Made by a program: the position numbers and the translations under genes
The notes under the pieces: generated by a model
Database searches by the model: none
What the model saw: only the letters and a program-made list of their open reading frames with translations
What the model was told of the DNA's origin: nothing
Assembly: GCA_016720655.1 (NCBI GenBank)
Contig: JADKKE010000011.1
Span: 1 to 64,000 of the forward strand
DNA: 64,000 nt
From: Bacteroidota bacterium
Lineage (GTDB): Bacteria; Bacteroidota; Bacteroidia; AKYH767-A; 2013-40CM-41-45
Reading direction: 5' to 3'
Part shown: positions 1-9,080 of the stretch, one piece after another
Numbering within the stretch: position 1 is the first letter of the stretch
Layout: each line of letters begins with the position of its first letter

Positions 1-833
1 CGCTCAATGGAGAACTCAGGTCTCGTTTGCGATACAGACGCGTCATCAGTCTGCGGTATTCATCATTTATTTTTCCGAATTTCTCCATCGAGAAAAGTTC
101 GGAAGTGAATGCTTTGATGATACGCATTCCACTCAGTGTTTCTTCGATCGTAGAAAGCAACACCCCCATTTTCGCCTGCGATTTTGCGGATGTGCGTCGT
201 AGACTTTTTCCAATTTGTCCGATCAATAATCCGGCAATAGGCAAAAGTACAAACACAAAAATCGAAAGCTGCGGAGAAATCGTGATCATTGTTCCCAGGA
301 ACAAAAGGATCGTCAGCGGTTCGCGGAAAACAACTTCGAGCGATTGCATGATGCTCCATTCAATTTCCTGCACATCGCTGGTCATGCGGGAGATGAGATC
401 ACCTTTGCGTTCGTCTGAAAAATAGCTCAGTGGCAGGTACAATACTTTTTCATACATCCCATTCCGCAAATCGCGCACAACACCATTACGGATCGGTGCA
501 ATAAAATACATGGCGAGATAGCGGAAGAAATTCTTGAGAAAAAACAACACGATTACAAGGATACAAATCAGAATGGAGCGCTTCCATTTTACCATTCGCA
601 GAGATATACTGACTCAGGTAATAATTGAAATTTGCAAAGAGCGCCTTGGGCGATAGCGACCAAGGCTCCTGGTGAAATTCCGTAGCCTGACTAAAAAGTA
701 CATTCAGAAAAGGAATCACCATTGTGAGTGAAACCAGTGAAAATATCACCGAAAGCATATTGAAAAGGATGTTCAGCAGCGCATATCCCTTATAGGATTT
801 CACATAGCGGAGCAGGCGGAAATAGTTTTTCAC
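1..833 (-). pseudogene. msbA: MsbA-like lipid ABC exporter, 5' part, frameshifted
   Basis: This encodes the membrane domain of an ABC exporter of the MsbA family, which flips lipid A or other lipids across the inner membrane. I see the N-terminal transmembrane part (KNYFRLLRYVKSYKGYALL), then APIRNGVVRDLRNGMYEKV and SYFSDERKGDLISRMTSDVQ, the usual coupling-helix region. The gene runs off the left edge, so the ATPase domain is outside the window. The reading frame breaks near 575-576: the frame up to GKMEAL continues as ILICILVIVLFFLKN only if one G is removed. I chose a GTG start at 833 because the family starts about there and a TATATTTG promoter element lies just upstream. Either a one-base sequencing error or a real mutation explains the break. 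The family call is firm; the exact substrate is not. Confidence 0.85.
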
Positions 834-837
834 AGCG

Positions 838-845
838 CAAATATA
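838..845 (-). promoter_or_regulatory. Bacteroidota -7 element of msbA-like gene
   Basis: The minus strand reads TATATTTG followed by C, an exact match to the Bacteroidota TAnnTTTG element. It ends only four bases before the GTG start, so the transcript would have almost no leader. I see no convincing -33 element. Confidence 0.5.
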
Positions 846-1381
846 CCTTTTTCGGCAAGGAAACGAATAGCGGGGGAAACCCGTCTGCATAACCCCGGCT
901 CTTTACTCCCAAACCCAGACCTTCCCCTGCTTTTATGCCAGAACCCATCATTCAATTTGTGATAAAAAATTTGGAGCGAGAACATTTGCTTCGCATCCGG
1001 CGGGCTACCCGTGCTTCGGTCGCAGAGCTCCCTGTGCCCGGGGCTGGATTAATTAAGGCTTGAATCGAGATGACGGTTCAATATGGAACATTCAAACCAT
1101 ACTTCCTCATACAGGCAACAAGGCTTATACTCTTCCGGAGTAAAAGGTGATTGCTTAAGCTACGACTGTTGGGTAGGGTTTCCAGGTATTTGCTTCACTC
1201 CTGTGGCATGCTTTATCGGAAGTCCTTGAAATTCGGTACACACGGCAATTATAATTCAACCGAGGATTACAAGGTTGGCTGTTGAACGGAATTTTTATTT
1301 TACATTTCGTTTTTGATCGAACTGAAATATAATTCAGTGGAACAAAAGCCATTATTATTTATCAAAAAATCAAATCCTCCA
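846..1381. other. Intergenic region, no gene recognised
   Basis: About 530 bases lie between the msbA-like gene and the next gene on the plus strand. A locally GC-rich block at about 980-1050 contrasts with its AT-rich surroundings. The short open frames here have no protein-like composition. A TACATTTCG sequence near 1301-1309 resembles the TAnnTTTG element with one mismatch and may serve the next gene. I see no tRNA fold or terminator. Confidence 0.5.
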
Positions 1382-2293
1382 ATGTCAGAACCGACAGATG
1401 AAGAAACTCCGGACATCTCTTCAAGACCAGAATCCGAAAATCCTTCCGACGAAGTTACTCTTGTTACCAAATCACCAACGAATACCTCTAATCCGGAAAA
1501 TAAAACTATGGAAGTACATCATCATGCACATCACGAGGGAAAGAAAAGCTGGAAATCGTATTTCTGGGAATTTTTAATGTTGTTCCTGGCTGTTTTCTGC
1601 GGCTTTTTGGCTGAGTATCAATTGGAGCACAAGATCGAAAGAGAACGGGCAATTGAACTGGCAAAAAGTTTTTATCAGGAACTCAAAAATGATTCGATAA
1701 CAGCAGGAATAAAAGTGCAAAACAGGTTAAAACAAGAAGCCTCGTTAAAATATCTGATCAAATATTTTAAAGATAGCACCCTCACGAATGTTCCAAAAGA
1801 ATTTGCGCTCAGTTTTGAATATGGAATAAGTTTTCGTACGCCTTCTCAATACGAACCGCGTACAATCATGCTGGATCAGCTGAGGAACTCTGGTTCATTA
1901 CGCTATTTAAAAAATGAAGAAATCCAGAAACTTACCGGCGATTTAACGGTAGCAATAAAAAATATTGAAAACAGACAGGAACTCGAAAGCGAAAACAGAT
2001 TGAACTACATCAACCCATTCATCATTGAGCATTACGATTATGATTTTGATGCTGAAATGAAAAAAGACAACAAAAATATTTTTGATGGCGTTCTCAATTA
2101 TGAAAAAAGTTCAGAACTAATTCCGTTTCACCTCAATGGACTGGAAAGTGTAGATCGAAAAAAAATTGTAAACATTTTGAACTTTTATCTTGGCAATGTT
2201 GTGAGCTCCACACGCCAGATTCATATCCAAAAATACATTGAAATCAATGCAGAGTTATTGAATGTATTGCGCAATGATTATCATTTAAACTAA
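1382..2293 (+). CDS. Conserved Bacteroidota single-pass membrane protein, unknown function
   Basis: Protein of about 303 residues. An acidic, Ser/Thr/Pro-rich leader is followed by a His-rich patch (HHHAHHEGKK), one transmembrane helix (WEFLMLFLAVFCGFLAEYQ) and a soluble, mostly helical domain of about 200 residues. The string KSWKSYFWEFLMLFLAVFCG is typical of a very common Bacteroidota family of uncharacterised proteins that often occur in many copies. The function is unknown. The ATG at 1382 is the first good start; an ATG at 1508, directly before the His-rich patch, fits the usual family start and is the main alternative. The gene stands alone, 72 bases before the next. Confidence 0.75.
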   Translation: MSEPTDEETPDISSRPESENPSDEVTLVTKSPTNTSNPENKTMEVHHHAHHEGKKSWKSYFWEFLMLFLAVFCGFLAEYQLEHKIERERAIELAKSFYQELKNDSITAGIKVQNRLKQEASLKYLIKYFKDSTLTNVPKEFALSFEYGISFRTPSQYEPRTIMLDQLRNSGSLRYLKNEEIQKLTGDLTVAIKNIENRQELESENRLNYINPFIIEHYDYDFDAEMKKDNKNIFDGVLNYEKSSELIPFHLNGLESVDRKKIVNILNFYLGNVVSSTRQIHIQKYIEINAELLNVLRNDYHLN

Positions 2294-2365
2294 GTTTGTG
2301 AAGCGCATAACTTAGTTCGAAATTTATCAATTTAATACGTTTTTTGTTAATCCTCTAATTTCACT

Positions 2366-3034
2366 ATGAAAAATATCCTGACGATTCTAGGTTATCTGGC
2401 CGCGATGTTTTTGGTATCAACCATTGCATTCAAAGTGAATCGATATCCGGGTGAAGAAATAATAATGACAATGGCCGGGGTATTGTTGAGCATCTATTTC
2501 CCAGTTTACATTTTAGAAAGGAGTAAGAAAACAAATGATGGGAAACCAAGGGCGGTAAACTATGCATTGGCTACAAGTGTATTTTTTACTGTGCTCGGTG
2601 CAACTTTGAAATTATCCCATTTTGAAATGGGATCGCTTGCCATTTTAGCGGGCATCATAAGCTTTTGCTTAATTTATGCTCCTCTATTATTACTAAATAA
2701 ACTAAAGGAGGCGGGTGTCAATAAACTAATGTATGTCGCCGGAATCCTTGGCATGACAGCGTTCCCCTTGGGTATTTTTTTAAGAGTTTATTTAGGCTCA
2801 CCTTTCGGAATGCAACTATTTACTGTCGGTCTGGTTTTAATATTTTTTCTGTTTTTACCACTTTATATTACAGACAAATCCATAACAGAAGATGCCCGAA
2901 AACAAAGAACTGAAACGACGATTTATACAATTATCATTGGCGCACTTCTGTTTTTTTGTTTATTCAGAAGTATATATCCACCAAAAACAGAAACCGGGAA
3001 CGTACCTGTTGTTCAGCAGAACAAAAATGAGTAG
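2366..3034 (+). CDS. Polytopic membrane protein, unknown function
   Basis: 222-residue protein with about six or seven hydrophobic helices, for example YLAAMFLVSTIAF, AVNYALATSVFFTVLG, SLAILAGIISFCLIYAPLLLL and TIIIGALLFFCLF, and a short polar C-terminal tail. The segment FFTVLGATLKLSHFEMGSLAILAG resembles the double helix with a conserved LK.HWPG-type loop found in several Bacteroidota membrane proteins (GldL-like hairpins), but this is a weak resemblance. I do not recognise the family. It starts with ATG in an AT-rich leader and shares its orientation with the neighbouring membrane protein genes. Inner-membrane location is inferred from hydrophobicity only. Confidence 0.65.
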   Translation: MKNILTILGYLAAMFLVSTIAFKVNRYPGEEIIMTMAGVLLSIYFPVYILERSKKTNDGKPRAVNYALATSVFFTVLGATLKLSHFEMGSLAILAGIISFCLIYAPLLLLNKLKEAGVNKLMYVAGILGMTAFPLGIFLRVYLGSPFGMQLFTVGLVLIFFLFLPLYITDKSITEDARKQRTETTIYTIIIGALLFFCLFRSIYPPKTETGNVPVVQQNKNE

Positions 3035-3165
3035 TAATACTGGAGGATTAAAACAATGGATTACATAGATCCAATTGAACCGCTTTTTACAAGGACTTTA
3101 TTCAAAAAACCGCTTATTTTAATCACCCGACTTGTTTTGTGTTTTATTTTTTTAAAATCACATTC

Positions 3166-3609
3166 ATGCAAATCAACGTATCAGAAAACACTAGTCCAAA
3201 TGTATCTGGTAATATGAAAAGCAAACTTTTAAACTTCTTGTTGATCGTCACCTCTCTATTGGGTTATTTAGAATGGGGCGGAGACAACCACATCTTTCTT
3301 TTCAAAGCAGAAGCAGAAATCCTTTCAAAATTATTTACAGACCCACTTTCTGTCTTACACCCTTTTACATTACTGCCACTCGCAGGACAAATAATTTTAT
3401 TAATAACATTATTTCAAAAAAAACCTGGTATATACTTTACATACTTAAGTATAGCAGGATTAGGATTGTTATTTGTTTTTATGTTTGCAATTGGTTTAAT
3501 CACTACGAACTTCAAAATCTTGCTTTCAACATTTCCATTTATTTTTGTTGCCGTACTAATGATCAGACATCAAAGAAAATTAAAACAAGGAGAAACAAAT
3601 AAGATGTAA
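3166..3609 (+). CDS. Small membrane protein, unknown function
   Basis: Protein of about 147 residues with four predicted transmembrane segments: LLNFLLIVTSLLGYLEW, FTLLPLAGQIILLITLF, TYLSIAGLGLLFVFMFAIGL and LLSTFPFIFVAVLMI. The layout, a first helix with GYLEWG, a loop ending in HPFT, then three helices, is seen in uncharacterised Bacteroidota proteins. No catalytic motif is visible. Possible starts are ATG 3166 and ATG 3214 (MKSKLLNFLL); the later one would begin right at the first helix. The 100 bases before it and the long spacer after it hold no recognisable gene, so it is probably monocistronic. Confidence 0.55.
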   Translation: MQINVSENTSPNVSGNMKSKLLNFLLIVTSLLGYLEWGGDNHIFLFKAEAEILSKLFTDPLSVLHPFTLLPLAGQIILLITLFQKKPGIYFTYLSIAGLGLLFVFMFAIGLITTNFKILLSTFPFIFVAVLMIRHQRKLKQGETNKM

Positions 3610-4192
3610 GGTTAAGTCGGAACGACATTTTAGTGTTCAACTGTCCAAACTGTTCCATTGCGATCTCGAACCATTGATCTTAATCTGTTCAATCTTCTTT
3701 CTGATGTGGTACAGTGAAACAATTGAATAGTAAGTTTTATTTGATATTTAATTTTGCAAAAAGAGGAAGCTGGCTGCAACCAATAGCAAAACATGCTTTT
3801 CATAATTTATAAACCAGCTTCTAGTATAGTATTTTATTGTTTTGTCCCTTTGCTTTGTATTATTTTATTAATGTCCAGGTATTTTTCAATTTCTTTGCGC
3901 CAGTTATCATTTTGAAAATACAACTTTTTTCTGCGGCTGAAAGCCATTCTAAAGTATGGCTTTTGTCGCACGAGTGTACAAATATAAATACACCCACATT
4001 ACTTTTCGAAACGAAATTACAAATAACACCTAAATCTAAAAATACTGCATGATTAAAGCGATTCGGAAGCTGAGGCTGTGCACAAAATAGTTTCTAAAGA
4101 TTAAATAATAATGAAAAAGAAAATACAATTTCCTGGATTTACTCATCCGATTTAGTGCGGGAAATCAAGAAATGAAAATTCATTTTAATAGC
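3610..4192. other. Intergenic region upstream of RAYT
   Basis: About 580 AT-rich bases. An open frame of 71 codons at 3837-4052 has no start context and no protein-like pattern, so I do not call it. I found no clear REP palindrome, terminator or tRNA here. Confidence 0.5.
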
Positions 4193-4909
4193 ATGACTGA
4201 TAAATTCAGAAATAAATATCGAATAGCCTCCGCACGTCTGAAAAATTGGGATTACGGAAGGAACGCTTCCTATTTCATCACAATCTGTACAAAAAACAGG
4301 GCACATTTTTTTGGCGAAGTAAATCCGATCACGCATGAAATGCAATTAACCGAAATTGGAAAATTGGCAGAACAATTTTGGATGGAAATACCGATTCATT
4401 TTCCGTTTGTTCAATTAGGTGAATTTGTGGTGATGCCGAATCATACGCATGGGATATTGATTATCAAAAAAATCGAATGGAATGGTATTGGGAACGACGG
4501 CGGGATCGGTGACGGCGGGATCGGTGACGGCGGGATCGGTGATGGCGGGATCGGTGACGGCGGTCGATTCGTAGAGACGCGATTAATCGCGTCTCTACGA
4601 ATCGACCAACAACCAAATTCCGAATTGACAAAAAATACCGGTGGTTTCACCGGGAACAAAAATCCAATGATCCACGATAATATATCGCGAATTGTCAGGT
4701 GGTATAAAGGGCGATGTACGTTTGAAATAAGAAAAATCAATTCCAATTTCGCCTGGCAACCGCGCTTTCACGATCATATTATCCGTGATGGATTTGCATT
4801 CGAACGGATACAAAATTACATTGCCAACAATCCTTCCAATTGGAAAGAGGACACATTTCATGTAGGAAAATATTTGAATGGTAATCGCAACGACAACACG
4901 GTTCGTTGA
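4193..4909 (+). CDS. REP-associated tyrosine transposase (RAYT, IS200-like Y1 family)
   Basis: 238-residue single-strand DNA transposase of the Y1/HuH group. Such proteins are thought to spread REP palindromes. The core is complete: YFITICTKNRAHFFGEV near residues 28-43, the metal-binding HuH motif H84-T-H86 in MPNHTHGI, the SRIVRWYKGR helix near 165-174, and a catalytic tyrosine, probably Y209 in ERIQNYIANNPSNW. Between HuH and SRIVRW the protein carries an insert of about 42 residues: a GIGDG repeat followed by a segment encoded by a perfect 46-bp palindrome. The insert keeps the frame. I prefer ATG 4193 (MTDKFRNKYRI, the usual family start) over ATG 4172. It looks intact and possibly active. 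Confidence 0.9.
   Translation: MTDKFRNKYRIASARLKNWDYGRNASYFITICTKNRAHFFGEVNPITHEMQLTEIGKLAEQFWMEIPIHFPFVQLGEFVVMPNHTHGILIIKKIEWNGIGNDGGIGDGGIGDGGIGDGGIGDGGRFVETRLIASLRIDQQPNSELTKNTGGFTGNKNPMIHDNISRIVRWYKGRCTFEIRKINSNFAWQPRFHDHIIRDGFAFERIQNYIANNPSNWKEDTFHVGKYLNGNRNDNTVR
4496..4564. repeat. 15-bp minisatellite inside the RAYT gene
   Basis: Four full copies and one partial copy of GACGGCGGGATCGGT, with one C-to-T change in the fourth copy. The unit encodes DGGIG, so unit gain or loss keeps the transposase frame. The array runs directly into the palindrome that follows. Confidence 0.95.
4562..4607. repeat. Perfect 46-bp palindrome (REP-like) inside RAYT
   Basis: Bases 4562-4607 are perfectly self-complementary around 4584/4585 with no spacer; I checked each pair. 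The core is GTAGAGACGCGATT and its complement. It encodes in-frame residues of the transposase (about FVETRLIASLRID). The same motif type is known to me as a dispersed repeat in other bacteria, which suggests a REP element housed within its own presumed mobiliser gene. Confidence 0.9.
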
Positions 4910-5119
4910 GGATCCCTCAACCACACTATTACCATAAATAATTTAACTCAAAATCGGACTGCATTACATATACATCATGTGCACTTATTCTTTGATGGAA
5001 TATTTGAAATCGTATCATTGATTTAGCGAAATGGTTCTTTTTATTGAAATATCCAACAATTTGCGCTTGTTTAGGGACGCTAACCAGACATTTCATGAGG
5101 GAATTTCCACAGAAAAACA

Positions 5120-5127
5120 TACCTTCG
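5120..5127 (+). promoter_or_regulatory. Candidate -7 element of rbfA
   Basis: TACCTTCG matches TAnnTTTG at seven of eight positions, counting the free ones. It ends six bases before the rbfA ATG, implying a very short leader. Confidence 0.35.
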
Positions 5128-5133
5128 CGCACC

Positions 5134-5520
5134 ATGGATTCGACGAGACAACAGAAGTATGCGAGGCTGATACAGAAGGAGATCGGTGAGATCTTTCAGC
5201 GGGATGGCTATAATTTTTATGGTAAATCATTTGTGACCGTAATGGGCGCTAAAGTGAGCCCGGATCTGAGCGTGGCCAGCATTTATCTCAGCATTTTCGG
5301 AGCAAAAGATAATCAAGCTGTGATCGACCAGATCGAGACGCACAATAAAGAAATCCGCAAGATTCTTGGACAAAGTATTCGTCACCAGGCGAGAATTATT
5401 CCACAGTTACGATTTTTCCTGGATAGCTCTCTGGATGAAGTGGATAAAATTGAGAAGTTGTTGAGGGAAAGTCGCGGAGAAAAAGCAGAAGGAGAAAGTA
5501 CGGAGGGTGAAGCGAAGTAA
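5134..5520 (+). CDS. rbfA: 30S ribosome-binding factor RbfA
   Basis: RbfA is a small KH-like protein that binds the 30S subunit and helps mature the 5' end of 16S rRNA. The 128-residue protein starts MDSTRQQKYARLIQKEIGEI, has the central strand region FVTVMGAKVSPDLSVASIYLSIFG and the RIIPQLRFFLDSSLDEVDKIEKLL segment that marks the family. It ends in a charged, probably disordered tail (RGEKAEGESTEGEAK). I place the start at 5134 because upstream in-frame residues are not RbfA-like and a promoter-like element lies just before it. In Bacteroidota rbfA is often followed by a LolC/E-type permease; here a methyltransferase gene lies between them. Confidence 0.93.
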   Translation: MDSTRQQKYARLIQKEIGEIFQRDGYNFYGKSFVTVMGAKVSPDLSVASIYLSIFGAKDNQAVIDQIETHNKEIRKILGQSIRHQARIIPQLRFFLDSSLDEVDKIEKLLRESRGEKAEGESTEGEAK

Positions 5521-5726
5521 AAACCAATAAATATTTCCAGAGCTTGCCTGATGGCAGGCAGAGGATCAGAGATTTTAAATAGTTCACTCCGATTGAGTGT
5601 TCATTGGAGAGTCTTTTTAAAAAACATCAAAATAATCTTGATTTAATATTTCACTCCTGCACTGTGGAGGCATGCAGGCAAACTGAAATTATCCGGGATG
5701 CAATTCATACAAAGCAAATAGAGTTT

Positions 5727-6533
5727 ATGCAGTACGATCCGATTAAACGTTCTCTTGGGAACATATTTAATAAGACCCCTTTTTTAAGAAAAGTATTTTA
5801 CGGTTTACTCGATCTGTTGCTGCTTCGTGCATGGCATGTTCACAAAGAACTTCGTGGATGGATCAAAAATTCTAAGTCAGATGCAAGTATCCTCGATGCG
5901 GGTGCCGGCTTTGGACAATACACGTATTGGCTAAGTCGGAAAAATCCGAACTGGAGTATTCTCGCAATGGATGTGAAAGATGAACAGGTCGCTGATTGCA
6001 ATCGATTCTTTCAGCAGATCGGTGCGAAAAATGTAAAATTCGAAGTGGGTGATCTGACGAACTTCACACATCCAAATAAATACGATCTGGTTGTGTGCGT
6101 CGACGTGATGGAACACATCCTCGAAGATGTGCAGGTATTTAAAAATTATGTTGCGTCAATGAAACCCGGAGCGATGCTGTTGATTTCTACTCCTTCTGAT
6201 CAGGGCGGAAGTGATGTGCATGGTGATGATGAAAGTTCTTTCATCGAAGAACACGTGCGCGATGGTTACAACATCCAGGAAATCCAGGACAAATTAAAAG
6301 GTGCAGGTTTCTCAAAAGTTGAAGCACGTTATCAATACGGTTCACCGGGGAAAATAGCCTGGAGATTGTCGATGAAATATCCGATTGTGATGTTGGGCAA
6401 GACCAAATTATTTTTTATCCTGCTTCCATTTTATTACCTCATCGCATATCCGATTTCTTACATTTTGAATTGGATGGATGTGGGGGGGAGTCACAAAACC
6501 GGCACTGGGTTGATTGTGAAGGCGTGGAAGTGA
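5727..6533 (+). CDS. Class I SAM-dependent methyltransferase
   Basis: 268-residue methyltransferase of the Rossmann type. The SAM-binding glycine motif is ILDAGAGFGQYTYWL, followed by the acidic residue in LAMDVKDEQVADC, then EVGDLTNF and the post-motif DLVVCVDVMEHILED. The C-terminal third has hydrophobic stretches (LFFILLPFYYLIAYPISYIL), suggesting membrane association. The methyl acceptor is unknown; similar proteins act on lipids, quinones or sugars. The start MQYDPIKRSLGNIFNKTPF is the usual family start, so I use ATG 5727 rather than a TTG at 5604. The stop is followed six bases later by a heptanucleotide repeat. Confidence 0.85.
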   Translation: MQYDPIKRSLGNIFNKTPFLRKVFYGLLDLLLLRAWHVHKELRGWIKNSKSDASILDAGAGFGQYTYWLSRKNPNWSILAMDVKDEQVADCNRFFQQIGAKNVKFEVGDLTNFTHPNKYDLVVCVDVMEHILEDVQVFKNYVASMKPGAMLLISTPSDQGGSDVHGDDESSFIEEHVRDGYNIQEIQDKLKGAGFSKVEARYQYGSPGKIAWRLSMKYPIVMLGKTKLFFILLPFYYLIAYPISYILNWMDVGGSHKTGTGLIVKAWK

Positions 6534-6538
6534 GAGGG

Positions 6539-6566
6539 GAATTTAGAATGGAGAATTATGAATGGG
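6539..6566. repeat. Heptanucleotide repeat A (GAATKNN)
   Basis: Four 7-bp units, GAATTTA GAATGGA, then GAATTAT GAATGGG, six bases after the methyltransferase stop. The units are degenerate but keep exact 7-bp phase. They resemble repeat D near pheS. Confidence 0.75.
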
Positions 6567-6704
6567 CGATGCTAGCTATGAGGTATGTTTATGTTAATGA
6601 GTTAAAAATTTGGAATGAAGTAGTATAGAGTTTATGTAATACAAATTGCAATAAATAGGGTATAGTCAGGAAAAATGTTTTATCTTTTGTGAAAGTGCTT
6701 TTTG

Positions 6705-6712
6705 TATATTCG
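6705..6712 (+). promoter_or_regulatory. Candidate -7 element of LolC/E-type gene
   Basis: TATATTCG matches TAnnTTTG except for one base, and a TTTG lies 15 bases further upstream (6686-6689). The ATG follows 19 bases later. Confidence 0.35.
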
Positions 6713-6731
6713 CATTCACTCCTCGACAAAA

Positions 6732-7970
6732 ATGAATCTCCCTTTTTTTATTGCCCGCCGGTATTTCTTGTCGAAAAAATCTCAACGTGCGATCAATATC
6801 ATTTCGATGATCTCTGTAACAGGAGTGATGATTGGAACAGCTGCCCTCATCATTGTGTTGTCGGTTTTCAATGGTTTTGAAACTCTAATACTTCGTTTGT
6901 ACAATTCCTTTGATCCGGATCTTAAAATTTCAGTTGTTCAAGGCAAATCATTTTCTCTGGAACAATTTCCAATGCATGAGCTTGAAAAAATCAATGGAGT
7001 CGAATTTATAACTAAAGTCGTTGAAGAAAATGCTCTCGTCAAATACCGTGACAAGCAATACATCATCACAATTAAAGGCGTAGGCGATGAGTTCAAAAGG
7101 ATGACCGGGATCGACAGTATGCTCGTGGATGGCGAATTTCTTTTGCATCGCGGCGATACAGATTTTGCGGTGGTCGGAGGAGGAATTGCCTATAATCTTC
7201 AATTGAATATTAATGATATTTTCTCGCAGCTCGAAATTTATGCTCCACGAAAATCGGCTGCAACGTTGATCAATCCGGAAGAAGCATTTAACCGACGCTA
7301 CCTCAGTGCAAGCGGTGTATTTTCCGTTCAGCAGGAATTCGACACTAAGTATATTATCGTTCCTCTTCGCTTTGCAAATGAAATCCTGGAATATGATTCA
7401 CGCGTAACAGCCTTAGAAATCGGGACCCGAAAAGATGCAGATGTGGAGAAATTACAAAAACAGATTTCGGCACTTGCCGGCTCAAAATTTCTCGTGAAGA
7501 ATCGTTACCAGCAACACGAACTCATTTACAAAATTATGAAATCGGAGAAATGGGCGGTATTTCTGATTCTTACCTTCATCCTGATCATTGCAACTTTCAA
7601 TGTGATTAGTTCGCTCACAATGTTGGTGATCGAGAAAAAGAAAGACATATCCATCCTGCATAGCATTGGAGCAGACAGCGGATTGTTGCGAAGAATTTTT
7701 CTCACTGAAGGTTTGCTGATAACCGGTCTGGGTACTTTGATCGGACTTGCTCTCGGGTTTATCATTTGCTTTTTACAGGAGCGATTTGGAATTATCCGAC
7801 TCGGTAACGGAGGATCTTTTGTCATTGATGCGTATCCGGTTCACATGCAGGCATTGGATTTTGTCTATGTGATTGCAACTGTTTTTTTCATCGGACTTAT
7901 TGCAGCCTGGTATCCAAGCAGACGTCTCATCGGAAGATCAGATGCGCTTGGTGGGATTAAGGAGGAATAA
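6732..7970 (+). CDS. LolC/LolE-type ABC permease (FtsX/MacB fold)
   Basis: 412-residue inner-membrane permease of the lipoprotein-releasing family, which extracts lipoproteins from the inner membrane for export. The N-terminal helix is preceded by MNLPFFIARRYFLSKKSQRAI and contains GVMIGTAALIIVLSVFNGFE. A periplasmic domain of about 230 residues follows. Three C-terminal helices include FLILTFILIIATFNVISSL and the conserved IEKKKDISILHSIGAD loop, which touches the ATPase partner, and the GLLITGLGTLIGLALG helix. The length matches LolC/E. No lolD ATPase gene is nearby. I chose ATG 6732, where family similarity begins. Confidence 0.9.
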   Translation: MNLPFFIARRYFLSKKSQRAINIISMISVTGVMIGTAALIIVLSVFNGFETLILRLYNSFDPDLKISVVQGKSFSLEQFPMHELEKINGVEFITKVVEENALVKYRDKQYIITIKGVGDEFKRMTGIDSMLVDGEFLLHRGDTDFAVVGGGIAYNLQLNINDIFSQLEIYAPRKSAATLINPEEAFNRRYLSASGVFSVQQEFDTKYIIVPLRFANEILEYDSRVTALEIGTRKDADVEKLQKQISALAGSKFLVKNRYQQHELIYKIMKSEKWAVFLILTFILIIATFNVISSLTMLVIEKKKDISILHSIGADSGLLRRIFLTEGLLITGLGTLIGLALGFIICFLQERFGIIRLGNGGSFVIDAYPVHMQALDFVYVIATVFFIGLIAAWYPSRRLIGRSDALGGIKEE

Positions 7971-8183
7971 TTTCTGAAATTAAAGTGCGAGTGCATTGAG
8001 TTTTTAATGCCTTGAGATTTATCCTCTTCTCAACATACTCACATTTAAAAAATTCTGGTTTGCGTTATGTTGGTGAGTTAATAATGAATCGATAAAAATT
8101 ATACATTCATTTGTTTGTGTTAAATTCATCTTAATTCGATTCAATTGTATAATTTTTCATCCTGATAATCGTTTCAAACAATC

Positions 8184-8984
8184 ATGAAATTTGAAGAATT
8201 TTCTGCGAATGACCTGGTTTATCTACCTGAAATAGAACCGCCAACCTGGGGAAATTTAGCTCCCCGATTTCAAAAGTTCATCCAGGCAGAACATTGTTTT
8301 CCGGTAAAACTGACAGAAGGAAATCGGATCATTGGAATCGGGACTACGATCTGCCATGAAGACAGCGCCTGGTTGGCTTGCATCATTGTGCATCCGGAAT
8401 TTAGAAATAAAGGTCTTGGAAAATTGATCACGGATTACCTCGTTGATTCACTGGATAAAAATCAATTCCGTACAATTTATCTGATTGCAACAGATCTGGG
8501 TTTTCCTGTGTATACAAAATTAGGTTTTGAAGTGGAAGCAGAATATTTTCATCTCAAAATCGAAGAGTTGACAGCTGAATCTTCACTTTCAACAGAAATT
8601 ATTTCCTATCGGGAAGAATTTAAAGATCAAATGCTGAATCTTGACAGAGCCATCACCGGTGAATTCCGCTTCAATTCTTTGAGAGAGCATATCAAAACTT
8701 CATTGCTTTATTTAGAAGATGGATCAGTTGAGGGATATTATTTACCTTCTTTGGGGGAAGGTCACATCCTTGCAAGAACATCCGCTGCCGGAACCGCCCT
8801 TTTGAAAGCACGGCTGCAAAATTCCAAATTGGCAATTTTCCCGCGGACGAATCAAATTGCCCTTGATTTGGTAAATTCTCTTGGTTTTTTTCACTATGCA
8901 ACTTCACGGCGAATGGTATTGGGTCAAAGAAGAGAATTGCCTTTTGAAAATAATTACAATCGCATTGGTGGACATTTGGGTTAA
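8184..8984 (+). CDS. GNAT acetyltransferase with extra C-terminal domain
   Basis: 266-residue protein. The first half is a GNAT fold with the acetyl-CoA motif HPEFRNKGLGKLITDYLVD and the motif-B-like DLGFPVYTKLGFEVEAEYFH. The second half (about 140-260) contains GHILARTSAAGTALLKAR and LDLVNSLGFFHYATSRRMVLGQ, which matches the GNAT-like C-terminal domain found in tandem acetyltransferases (Acetyltransf_18 type). The acceptor is unknown. It stands alone after a 213-base spacer. Confidence 0.85.
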   Translation: MKFEEFSANDLVYLPEIEPPTWGNLAPRFQKFIQAEHCFPVKLTEGNRIIGIGTTICHEDSAWLACIIVHPEFRNKGLGKLITDYLVDSLDKNQFRTIYLIATDLGFPVYTKLGFEVEAEYFHLKIEELTAESSLSTEIISYREEFKDQMLNLDRAITGEFRFNSLREHIKTSLLYLEDGSVEGYYLPSLGEGHILARTSAAGTALLKARLQNSKLAIFPRTNQIALDLVNSLGFFHYATSRRMVLGQRRELPFENNYNRIGGHLG

Positions 8985-9080
8985 ACCCAATTTGATCGCT
9001 ACTAATTCCATTTGGAAAAGAAGTAAAACACGATTATCTTTTCAAAGAATATTTTAGAGAATTAAATGAATGTATGTTCT

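Noticed and set aside
980..1050. GC-rich block considered as a tRNA or REP element
   Set aside because: No cloverleaf, no conserved tRNA arms, and no clear inverted repeat.
1155..1352. 65-codon open frame on the minus strand
   Set aside because: No start context, no recognisable motif, and composition like non-coding DNA.
3837..4052. 71-codon open frame on the plus strand
   Set aside because: Low-complexity hydrophobic start, no homologous pattern, and no promoter element.
4441..4746. Antisense frame with PPSPI repeats opposite the RAYT
   Set aside because: It is the reverse strand of the minisatellite; the plus strand carries a complete transposase.
8968..8990. TTGGGTT-A-AACCCAA hairpin at the GNAT stop codon
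   Set aside because: Seven-base stem with a one-base loop and no T run; unlikely to terminate transcription.
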